This document shows, one piece after another, positions 50,925 through 61,797 of a DNA stretch of 64,000 nt. How positions within the stretch are numbered: position 1 is the first letter of the stretch; the number at the start of each line of letters is the position of its first letter. The notes below the pieces were generated by a model. The model saw only the letters and a list, made by a program, of their open reading frames with translations, did not search any database and had not been told where the DNA came from. Source of the stretch: Motacilla alba alba (lineage: Eukaryota > Chordata > Aves > Passeriformes > Motacillidae). Both the position numbers and the translations under genes were made by a program. Location of the stretch: assembly GCF_015832195.1 (NCBI RefSeq), contig NC_052017.1, forward strand, positions 81,283,801-81,347,800. The letters run 5' to 3'.

Positions 50925-53900
50925 CCTCAGGGGGGGAACAAGGGTGACAGCCCTAGCAAAAAGCAACTCCTAAGGGAAGGAGTGAGGACACTGAGTTCTT
51001 ACAGCTTTCATAGCAGGTGTCTTGAACACAACCAGATGAGCTCCTAAAAGGTAGCTGAGGGGGCTTCTATACTTGACATCTACCACTTGGCACGTGCTTT
51101 AGGTCGAAAGCACCTGGGATTAGTATATTTTGCAGGGTTGTATTTTCTCCTAATGGTTTTTCCTACAGTATGAAGCCTTTCAGATCCAGAGAATTGCTAA
51201 AGGGTGGTAGGGGTTTGGAGTGAAGAACGAAAGAGAATATTACAAAAAGAGAAAGGTAACTAATTTACAATCTAAAGAGATTTGGAAGTAATATGTAACT
51301 AGGCCATGGACAAGGACATGAACTTCTAGAAAAGTCCCAATATAGCCAGATTCCCAAGAAGATCTTAAAGACAGTGACCACACCTTTCCATTATAACCTG
51401 AGCACAGTAAAGCAAGGGAGAAGAACACAGTGACACACAGGATTCAAATATACCCAACTTCAGTTTAGTTTATGGGCACTGCCAGTGTGAACATGTCCAT
51501 GTGAACAATCATTTAAAGAACAAAATGTATTAGGATTGGCATAAAGAAGATATTTAGAAGTCATATGATTGTTAACAATGTTAGAAAAATATGTAACTTT
51601 TTGTGAGTAGCGCCACACAAGATATTTAAGACACTCAAAAGAAATGAATCCAGTATTAAAACATCTATTTACAATACAGAAGAATTTATGTTGGAAAGCA
51701 GTAGTTCTGGACAGAATAGAGAGTTCATGGTACATAACCCAAATGAGCAGGATCGCCCAGCATGATGCTGCTGCTAACAAGGCCAATGTGTCCCTGAGAC
51801 TTATAAGAAGACTTTTTTATGGATCTTTGTCTCCTTAGGTGAACATAATTGACAACAGTGTGTTCAGTTCACTTGCTATAAAAATGATACAAATAATCAT
51901 GAATCATTAAACGGTCACACAAATGAACAAAAGCTGGAAAATCCTCATTACAGAGAGCCCTTTAAGATGTTTAAAGTTATTTACAATATCACAAAATAAT
52001 TATGATATGACTGAGCAATTCTATATGTAAAAAAAATAAAAATCAGGCCTCTGGATTATCAAAATCCGTGTGATCTATGTGTAGTTTCTGTAGGCACAAT
52101 ACCCTGTAATCCCTATCTGTAGAGAATGATGTTTAATGCGGAGATCTGAAAAAGACATAGCAAGGTTAGTAAGGACAAAAGGATCTACTTGGACTTCAAT
52201 AACTTTTATCTGGAAATAAAATGGCAATTTAAAAATGAAGCAATTAATTATGAGAATAATGAACAATTGAGAACTTTGGACTCGCTGTCAAAAGACATTC
52301 TCTTTCTAAAAATAATGACTTTTCACCTATTAATTTTAGCTTTTGTAATGCGGCTGAAAAAATTGCAGGTGCCATGACAAAAATTAACATTTGTCTGCCA
52401 GCTATGTATTTCATCCAAATTATCAGGATATGTATGAAAATGTGGTATCTGCTTAAACCACACATTTTCCTCATAAAACAAAGCAACGTGACTCATCAGT
52501 TTATCTGAGCATGTTAAATGTAATAAATTACTGCAGATCAACACACAGAGAAGCAGCTGAAATCTCATCTAGTTCGCTGCAAAATGCTAAATGACCTTTT
52601 CTCACAATGAAGTCCTGAGGTAGGAAAAAAGATTACATGCAAGAACTGGAGTGTGTCTATTGATCTGTGAAGTAGATACTTGCACAAGGCATTTGCTAAG
52701 CCATTAATTTCAGAATTGTGGACTATATGAGTGTCTTCATGTAGGTAACTAGACTTCCAATATTGGCATCTCTTCCCCTTACAGTGAAATATACATTCCC
52801 TGGGGTGAAAGGCACATTTTATAATATGTCAAAACATGACAAAGCCTTAGTTCTACATAAGGAGTCTCTCATAGCTCCTACAAACAGTCCAGCAGAGAAA
52901 GACTGGGAAAATGATGGTTAGGAAAAGTGGTCATCTGTCAATAGTGTTTTGCCATAAATTTCAAGGTCATTTCCCAGATTCCTGAAAAAGCACTGAAAGG
53001 GAACTCTCCCACACTTGTTGAATGGACCTGTGGAGTTTTCCACAGTCGTAAACTGCAAAGCTGCCAACCACCCTCCTCACTACTCCATCTCTACAGGGCA
53101 GAAGCTCCCAAACACCTTTTTAAGCAGTGAAGTATTATGAAAGAATAACTCCAGGGATATAAACAAGATACAGGTTGCTGATGTAGTACATTATCCTTTT
53201 GCAGGCAAGGACCTGAGTATCTTTTCTACCTTACAAAAGCTCTGGCCAGCAAGGCATATGTGAAGCCTCTGTTCCTTTCAATCCTACCTTTGTTAAAGCT
53301 TTTTGATCTATAGGTCTTGGTTGTGACTTAAAACTTGAAATCAAAGTTTCAGATTCGAACCAAATATTGAGCCTTGGGGGAATATCAATTGCAGACTCTT
53401 GTCATTGTAGTATCATCATGACTAGTCTATTTCAAAGTCTTCAGTGACTGGACAACCTGAACATAAGGAAGTAACAGCGGGTACCCATTTGATTATCAAA
53501 TCACTCAACTCTTCTTAACATACACATATTCCCCTTGCAAAATTATTATTAGTCTCCTCAATAATTAGGAGCAAAAATAGCTACATGATCCCTGACATGA
53601 CATTTCCGTAAGCAGAGTCAGTTTGAGAAACTTGGAAAAAAATTTCAGTAGCACCTGATAGGACTTTTTGTTGATTAAAAAAAACATTAATTCGCAATTA
53701 CAGGGTATGATTCAAAGTGATATTCACCTTTTCATTTCTTTCTATCTGAAATCATAGTATTCCTGTATGTCATAGCACTCTGTTACAGAAAAAAACATTA
53801 AAGAAAACCTGAGATTCACTGAAAAAATCAGGATGGAAGTGACCTCTTGAGATCTGTATTCCCACATCTTTTTCCAAACATGGCTAATTTCAACATTAGA

Positions 53901-54356
53901 TGAAGTTGCTCAGGGCTTCTGCAGCCCAGAAAATACAATTTTATCACAGCATCACAAGCTCTGTATCCAACACTGGGTCTCCAGCCTTCTCTGAGCTTAC
54001 CTTGCCTGATTTTGAGTTGTGGCAGCAGCTGTCTGGTGGCCACGTGCCTGCTGCCTCTCTACATTGCCTTAGCTCTGAGAGTACCTAAGGCCTGACACTG
54101 TGGGACAAGCAATCCCTCTGGGGTAACAGGACTGGGGGACAGCAGCGTACAGCCTTAACTGGAATAAAATTGAACAGGAAGGAGGTTCAAACCACCAGTA
54201 TTTACATCTTCCTAATGAACTTGAGACATCTTGCTGTGAAACACCTGCTTTCTGCTTTAGTAACACTGATATCATTCATTTCAGGATCCAGAGGGACACA
54301 TGAAGTGTAATACCCAAAATCTTGTTTATGGACTAAAAAGCAACAAGCCTGATAAT

Positions 54357-54380
54357 GTACACACACACATACATACATCT
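54357..54380. repeat. Short CA/CATA microsatellite
   Basis: A run of ACAC units followed by CATACATACAT. Confidence 0.85.
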
Positions 54381-55629
54381 AAAGCTAAGAATGTATAGTT
54401 AGTTTACATTTCTTTATAGCTTAACTGAAATCTTAACAGCCTAATTCAAGTATCAGTATTACTCTTGCTGTTATTATTAGAAAAAAATAAAGAAAAAAAA
54501 CAATAAAGAAAGAAATACTTCTATATTAAGAAAGCAAAATCCTAGTAGTAATAATATGGTTTAAATTGTTATGCATACACTTCTTAGTTTACAACCCTTT
54601 TTCTGATAAAGTCTCATGCTTTAACTGTTCCTGTGGGTCCTAATGTGGATGGGTTTCAGCCTGGCAGTGGTGGTGAAAGACTTTCAGCAAGCCATAAGCA
54701 TCCTCAGCCCTTTATGAGGAGGAATATGATGCTGATGTTGATGCTGATGGTTACTTCTTCCTCAATCTAGGATCTCTCTGCCTAGTACTCTTTAGTACTT
54801 TTTAGGTATCTGATTACACACATTTATACCTTGCTCTTTCTTTGCTGGTCTGCAAGTCTATGCTCTTGTTCTTTGTTCCCTCTAAAAACACTTGTGACCA
54901 GGCCCAGGTCTGTATTTCTTCAAATGACTAGTGGTGACTGGTGACTTATAGATCTTATAGCTCTAAATAATTATAGATCTGGAGTCTGCAGTGCCAAGCC
55001 TGTGCACCCTCTCCAATCATCACGTGCATGTATTGCCCCCTACTCATTCTGTGTGTTCATTTCTTAAAGCTTCCACTATCATGTCAGGTCTGCAATTTTC
55101 CACCTTATGTTACAGTTGTAAATATCTCACTCTTCACAGAGTAGTTGTTCATTACTATTATTTATATAATATCTATGTTTGTGCTGTGTCATAAGAAAAA
55201 ATTAATTACCTATAACCACCTTGTCATTAGAAATCCTGCTGTTGCAGTTAAGTAAAAATAAAGCTCCAGGAAGGTAAAAAAAATTCAGAGAGCTTTAACC
55301 CTGGGGCCTTTCAAACTCAGTACAAAGCCCATGGCAATGGCAGTACTGTATTGTGGGGATACATGGTTACAGAAGACTGAGGGTAGTACCAGAGAAAAAG
55401 GGGGATACACTTGAATATTTTTTGCACAACATTTTTAGCTATATTTATGCTATTTAGTGTTAATTAGTGTGGACTGTGATGGTTATTACTATTGTAACTA
55501 GATTTTTTTTGTATTTTCATTAGATTGTTAAGACTTTAATTAGCCTAATGAGAGTCTGATCTCTATATTTATCATGTTCTCTTTTGCTCACAAGAACTGA
55601 AGCATAAGATCTGATACAGCTAGGACTTC

Positions 55630-55965
55630 AAAATCTCTCAGATTCCAGCATCTCTCCAGGCAGCCTTTCCCAATGTTTAACCCTTCTCTTGGGGAACAAT
55701 CTTTTATCTCCTTCCAGCCAAGATTTATCCTGTCGCAGCTCAAGCCTATTGTCTCTCATCCTTCCACTGTGTGCCTTTCAGAGAAATCTGACCACACCTT
55801 TTGTGTAAGCTCCTTTGGTACTAGGTAGATGTTAGTTGTCCCCTCCAAGCCTTTTCTTCTCCAGGCTAAATACCTTGAGGTCCCCAAGTCTCATCATCAG
55901 TCATGACCAGCAGTTCCACTAAGTACCCCTGTAGCCCTTTAGTGAACCCTGTCCAGTTTCTATCT
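55630..55965 (-). mobile_element. CR1 LINE fragment, older copy
   Basis: On the plus strand the sequence reads as the complement of the CR1 3' region. Recognisable pieces are CTCTCCAGGCAGCCTTTCCC near the left edge, a segment ending CTTTTCTTCTCCAGGCTAAA near 55850-55870, and further 5' material towards 55960. The divergence suggests an old insertion. It is in the same orientation as ADCY2. Exact edges are estimated. Confidence 0.85.
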
Positions 55966-58900
55966 GCATAATCTATCCACCTCTCCCATGATCCACCATG
56001 CAAAATTCAACACTTCCTCAGAACAGGCTTCATTTCTAGTGCTGACATGTTGATTAACAGAAAGGACCGGCACCACACGCGTGTATGAGCACAAACACTG
56101 CTGAAATAATAAATGGAGTCTAAAATTTAAAAGACCAACACTAGTTTTTGTTTTTCCCATTTACTAGCCTTGAAGCTATGAGGAAAAGGAAAATGAGGGA
56201 TCTCTTAGAAAAACTATTGTATATTCATGAAAATATTAGTAGTTTACTTTTTAAAATGCATTGATTAAACTTGCAGGAATCCACATTTCATATATTAGTT
56301 CCAAATGATATATTTCAATGTTTCTGTTCTTTACTAACAGCCTTAAGCTTCACAAATGTATGAGGCTTCTCTGTTTAGATTAATTCAAAAACAATTTTGA
56401 AATATTTCGGTTCCTTTAATGAATGGCATTGCTTCACCATGTTTCAGTGAAAAAATTAAAATCCCACTCAATGATTTGAAACCTCATTCATTTTCATCTG
56501 CTACCGGAGTGTTGTAAAACCCTCATTATACTGCCTCCTTCTCAAAGACAGCATTTCAGAGAACTCACTGAACACCAACACCTTATGAACACCTCCCTGC
56601 AATGTTGTAAGAACCTCTCATGGTATATTCCTGTGTCTCACGATGCAAAGCCCCAGAAGAGAGAGAGAAGAGCAATTATACCGCTGTCAGCGCTAAGATC
56701 TTGCACTCAGCACTAGTGAGTCATTACCCCTACAAACTGTCAGCCAGACTTTTATCAGGGAGACAAATAACATTATGAGAGGCTATTTTAAATACGTATC
56801 TTGGAATAAGGCTGCAAATTAAAAAGAGGTCAGAATAGTTCCACATTTTTCTTTTACAAACTCTGAAAAGACATCAAAGGTGCGTGATAGAAACCAAAGT
56901 GGGCTTTGAAAATACTGCTTTTTACCACAGCAGTTAAAAAGTGGCCCCTGCCCTGCTGGGAGGTGTCACCACCCGCAGCTTCCCATTGCTTTGAGGGCAG
57001 CCAGCCTTTGCTGTGCCCCAACAGCAGAAATACACAGTGGTGTGTGCACAGTATGTCCAACTTGTACCTCAGTATACACACATCCCCCATTTCGGCTTTC
57101 TCTAATGTACATTGGTCTCACTTGAAAACAATGAATCTCGGGGTTCTCTTGAGTTCTTTGACATGATTGTTGAGTGGTATTTTAATATACTTATCTACTG
57201 ATCTATCAAAATGGTGTTCTCAAAAAGGCTATTCAAAGATACACAAAAGAAGCCCCAATAACTGAAAAACAACAATAGTCTACATTTATATGAGTCTACC
57301 CTCAAATAACATAAAAGGAAATTCACAGAATAATTTGAAACATAAATTGTACATCTTTTGAAAACAATTATAAAATACATGACGTCTATGATCTGCAAAA
57401 ATGTGCAAATTTGACCTGGAGCCCTAACCATTTAGAAGTACAGCCTACGCTCTGCACTTGTACAAAACTAGTTTATGTAAAGTAAATTAAACTAAATTAA
57501 TTTTTTTCCTGTTACAGAGATGTAGAATCAAGGGTCGTGCTACAACCTTTTACAGCCTAATTAAGGCTTTGATCAAAACCAATGCTTTTTAAAATGCACC
57601 GTGCTCTTACTGTTTCATTGTATCCCAGTTCTCTAAAAATAGTCACTGATATGATTGACTTGCTTCCTGAATACTAACAGTGTGGATGATCTTTTGTATC
57701 TTCTTGGCAAAATAAGCAGTGTGAAAAGCAGACTAAAGTACATCCGCTACCGAACTGTCTGCAAACAAAGATGTGCGTTAATCCTGAGGAAAAAAAAAAA
57801 ACCAGCCACCTTATGAAATGAATCCTCACTTTACCTTTTCACATTTAAATACCTAATGTTCCTAAGTGGGATAATATGGAGGTACATGTCTTCGTTTTTT
57901 GTTTGGAAAAACCTTGAGAGCAGATAAGGGACATATATTAAGGCATTGAGGGGATAAAGGCCAAAGAAATCTATAGAAGAAGATCTGAAGATCTAATGAG
58001 CTCTTTTTGAGCTCACTGAAGGTTGAAAAGAACACTGACTTCCATAGAATGCTTGACTTTTTTTCAATAAGACATTGAGCCATCTGTTACTAATCCAGCC
58101 CTGCAATACACTACTTAGGGCTGTGTAGATGTCTTAACTAATTTGATTAATTTATTCCTATCAAAACACAAACATGACAACAGACACCTAAATATATGTA
58201 TATAAAATTAAGAACACACAAGAACAACATAAGAATATCAAAACACAAATATAAGAACAACATCATTTATCACTTTTTGCTTCTTTCCATCTTGCTAGGC
58301 TACAGCATTTTTAAAACACAATTACTACAAACCCCAAAGAGGAAGTATCTGTCACACAATTCCTGGCAGTTTTGCTTCTCTTCACTGTCAGGTTCTCTAC
58401 CATTTCTGCAAGATCTAAGAAATCACAGTGCACCAAAGCTACTTTCCATAGAAACTAGTAACATTTAACAAAATAATACACATTTCCAGAGAACATCAGC
58501 TAGAACCATGTCTGCTGTAAGTATTGTTTTCTTAAAAAAAGCATCCTTACTCTTTAGAATTCAGTGTCCAGTAACATAACCTGCCTGCTTCCTACAGATA
58601 AACCAATATGTTTCCTATTCTTGTAGGGAAAAGCTACCAATAGTAGAAACCCAGGCCCTTACAACTGAGCTCAAAGTCCACCCATTCCCTGCACACAGCT
58701 TTGGAGGCAGAGGTGCAAACATAAATGACTGCTCTTACAAACCCCTCCTGCCATAGCACCTTATGCAAATTTTGTACCAAATCATCAAAACTTGCTTTTA
58801 CTGTAAACTGTTCTCCTTAAGATAACTTGAAATGTTTTGTAGCAACTTCAGCCAGTATGCAAGCCAAGTGCCCAGCAGAATAAGGACAGCCCTCTGAACA

Positions 58901-59814
58901 CATGTCCGGGTAAAGTCCTGGTGTAGAATTTCCATTTGCTTATTTTAAGAAAAAAGTGTTGGAGATGGATCTTGAAAACCTTAATTTAAAGCAGATCTTT
59001 GTGGGAAAGACATTACAATTAAGGTCAGGTGGGACACACAAGGTACACACAAGCATTGTTGTGACCACAGACACTTGTCAGTGTCTCCATTCTCTGATCC
59101 TTAACAGTTCATGGAAGTTTGAGTCTTGGTGACCTTCAAAGCAAAATGCACCTATCTTCTTTACTACTTGATGAACTGATTTGTATTTCAAATTCTCTTA
59201 AATGAGACACCTATCTGTCAGGATGACAGGCACTGTACAGAACTTGCGAAGAGAAAAGGAACTATATAAAGCAATCAGAGAATTCTTTTATTTAACTGCT
59301 GCAATAAATGACAGTATCATTATGCAATTTCCCTAGCTCCTCTTAACAAACCTGACCTCTAGAACTGTATCACATGATTCATCAGTATTGTGGATTCAAA
59401 TATTTTTCAAAAACAGTGCAGTAATATCTTCCTGCAGTGATTTGCAGCACTGGTCTTCGGCGTGAAGAAGTGGAGATTCCCAAAAGCACACATGTACATC
59501 TCACAGCTCATTCCATGAGGACAACGAAAGAGATGGTGTGCAAACAGGATCTATACAGTGTTTTTAACTCTATCATAAAATATTTTCATAGAACAAGCGA
59601 GAAAAAAAACATATTTTAACAACAGAAATAACTGTAACACTTTCCTACAGTCAGATGGAAATTGTGCACAACCATGTTCAAAAGACTAGGCATATTTCAT
59701 GAAGTTTAAGTAATTCAATAAGTGTTTTCCCATTAACAAGCTGGACTGCATAGCGACAAATAGGGGGACAGTGTGCAAACAGAAAAGCAGACCCAGACAG
59801 GGGTGTTCCTTTAC

Positions 59815-59964
59815 CTGTTGCCTCTTCTCAAACTCCAGCTTGATACGAGATTTGATGCAGTTGCACGTGTCCTGATACGTCTGCTGCAGCGCGAGCTCCA
59901 TGAGGTGTTTGTGGTACGCTCCGGCCAAATTCCCACAGATAAAAATTATTACATTTGCCAATAT
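59815..59964 (-). CDS. ADCY2: ADCY2 coding exon (probably exon 4): last helix of membrane domain 1 and coupling helix
   Basis: 150 nt, 50 codons, phase 0 at both ends, window residues 1-50. The acceptor is a pyrimidine run ending CCCCCTAG and the donor is CAACAG|GTAA. The peptide starts ILANVIIFICGNLAGAY, the hydrophobic sixth transmembrane helix of the first membrane domain. It continues through HKHLMELALQQ and ends IKLEFEKRQQ, a charged amphipathic stretch that forms the signalling (coupling) helix leading into C1a in membrane cyclases. It is the most upstream exon visible and is isolated from the next by a 33.4 kb intron. Because it is symmetric (0-0), skipping it would keep the frame but remove the helix and linker. 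Confidence 0.95.
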
Positions 59965-60141
59965 CTAGGGGGATTAAAAAAAAAAAAAAGTGACAGGGAA
60001 TTTATATAAATATATTAACAGAAATTAATCCTAGCTTGCAATGAAAGATTGCTGCAGTTATCCATTTTGCTTTTGTTTGTTTCTAGCCAAGATTAACCTT
60101 TCAAAAAGCCTTTAAAATTAGTGGCAACATCCCAAGCAATA

Positions 60142-60169
60142 ACAGAATCACAGAATCAGTTAGGCTGGA
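60142..60169 (-). mobile_element. Minimal CR1 3' end remnant
   Basis: ACAGAATCACAGAATCAGTT followed by AGGCTGGA resembles the complement of a CR1 3' terminus (tandem 8-mer tail followed by the conserved sequence). At under 30 bp this could be chance. Confidence 0.5.
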
Positions 60170-61017
60170 TACTGTTTTAATTTAAGATTAAACAGGAATG
60201 AAAATGAACAACATGTTTGCCTACTCAATGAGGTACATGTTTTCTGAAAAAAGAATTTCAGCTCATGTTAGAGCTCACTGCTGAGTATTAATTAGGTGGG
60301 ATCATCACCTACTCATGTAAAACAATAGCTATGGCTCCTAATAGCAATATTGGAAGCCGTGTTATTGCTATGCTCTTTTAGCAACATTTTCTTTTGCAGT
60401 GCCATATGATTAAGGGGTGAAAAGTTTCACTCACACACATGAAAAGCCTGACCTGCATTTTACCTCAGCCTGATCCACTGCTATCCGTCAGTCAGCTATA
60501 AATAGTAACCTTGGTGATGATAAGCAGTGTTTAAGGAGCAAGATCTGACAGCTGCCTGCTAGAATATGCTTTTCCTTACTACCAAAAAAATTACATTTGC
60601 CTAAAACACAGACCTTAAAGATTTAAGATTCAGGGGGTCACACTTGCAGCATCAGATGCCCTCTGCAAGCAACAACCCACAAGCAACACGAGAAATAAGT
60701 TCGCTTAAAAAAATCCAAGCCTTTTTTGCACTTGACCTTTGAAAAGGACACAATATTGTGTGATGATGCTAATACTTTTAACTGTACCCAGCTTATTGCT
60801 GCAAATAAAAGAAACACATTTATCCATTCGAGCTCACTCAGAGCAGAAGAAACACAGTAAAGTAATGAAGGCAATTCCTAATTCAATAATAAAAGTAATA
60901 ATAAAGATAATATTAAATTGAAGTTGAGATACAGCTGCAGTCTGCTCAGAGCAGGTCCCTATCGTCTCTCCTTGTAAGGCCCTAGTGTATCATATACCCT
61001 GGATTACAAGCACTACA

Positions 61018-61025
61018 TGACGTCA
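61018..61025. promoter_or_regulatory. Perfect CRE consensus (TGACGTCA)
   Basis: The full 8-bp cAMP response element lies between CACTA on the left (61012-61016) and TAGTG on the right (61025-61029). Such a site binds CREB/ATF factors when accessible; whether it is used here is unknown. It is intronic, 1.05 kb upstream of the exon at 59815-59964. Confidence 0.45.
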
Positions 61026-61773
61026 TAGTGCTCGTGGCCTGGAAGAAAAGGAGGAAGAATGGGGGCAAAAATTTTGATTACTGTCCACAGCTAATCTAAT
61101 AATGAAGTTTATCATAGATTTCCCTGGTGATCGTTCATGGGTTGGTTCTGGTGTACCTATGTACCAGACAATCTTTTGTGAATTGCCAGTGGTGAAAGAG
61201 ACAGATCAGAAGAAATGTCCAACAGTGTGCTGTGGTGGTTCAGAGGAAAAATACATATTGTCCTATTAACAGAAATCCATCTCCTTGTGGAATATATTTT
61301 ATTCACAAAAAAAACCTCCCATGGAGTTTTAATGTACTTTGATAAATGGTAACATTAAAATGAAAGATTTAAATATATGCTTTTATTTTCCTCACAGATT
61401 TTAACATCATTACATGCAATACTTGTTCCTCCATCAGTGACATTTCTGACATCTCACCTTTCATGGCTCCACAAAGCTAAAAGCAGGAGCTATTCACCTT
61501 TACTGCAAAAATGATCGATGTTTTCAATTTGGCAGAACTCCTTTCTTTCCCTAAAACTTTAAGATCATAGCATTATAATGTTTCTAAAAGTAAGGTATGA
61601 GTCCTTAATTTTTTCTAAAACAGATAAATCTAAAAACAAGGGGGAAAATCTACATATTTCTCTTTCTCTGAAGAACTTCAGTTATGAAGTAGAGAAATAA
61701 GATACAGTTTAAATTAAACATTTCACAACAGCCAATAATCTAAAAAAAACCCCACAAACATGTAAGACTATGG

Positions 61774-61797
61774 TCTTTTGCTGTGTACAGCAAAAGA
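61774..61797. repeat. Perfect 10-bp hairpin
   Basis: TCTTTTGCTG and CAGCAAAAGA are perfect complements separated by the 4-nt loop TGTA. Confidence 0.85.

Larger units (their letters stand above)
26427..59814 (-). other. ADCY2: ADCY2 large intron (about 33.4 kb)
   Basis: Non-coding. I see no further cyclase exon on the minus strand and no convincing gene on either strand; open frames here are short and lack family motifs. It holds CR1 fragments (41440-41567, 55630-55965), LTR-like sequence (45838-46655 and, less surely, 35765-36130), a GC-rich patch (32606-32880), simple repeats (30264-30282, 42106-42150, 54357-54380), a C-run (37722-37738), a repeated decamer (29112-29169), a 16-bp tandem duplication (41115-41146) and a 20-bp palindrome (50905-50924). 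The rest is AT-rich single-copy-looking DNA with many short A and T runs. Confidence 0.85.

Noticed and set aside
57984..58018. Repeated GAAGATCT and a short TGAGCTC hairpin
   Set aside because: Arms of seven bases with a T-rich loop are common by chance in this composition.
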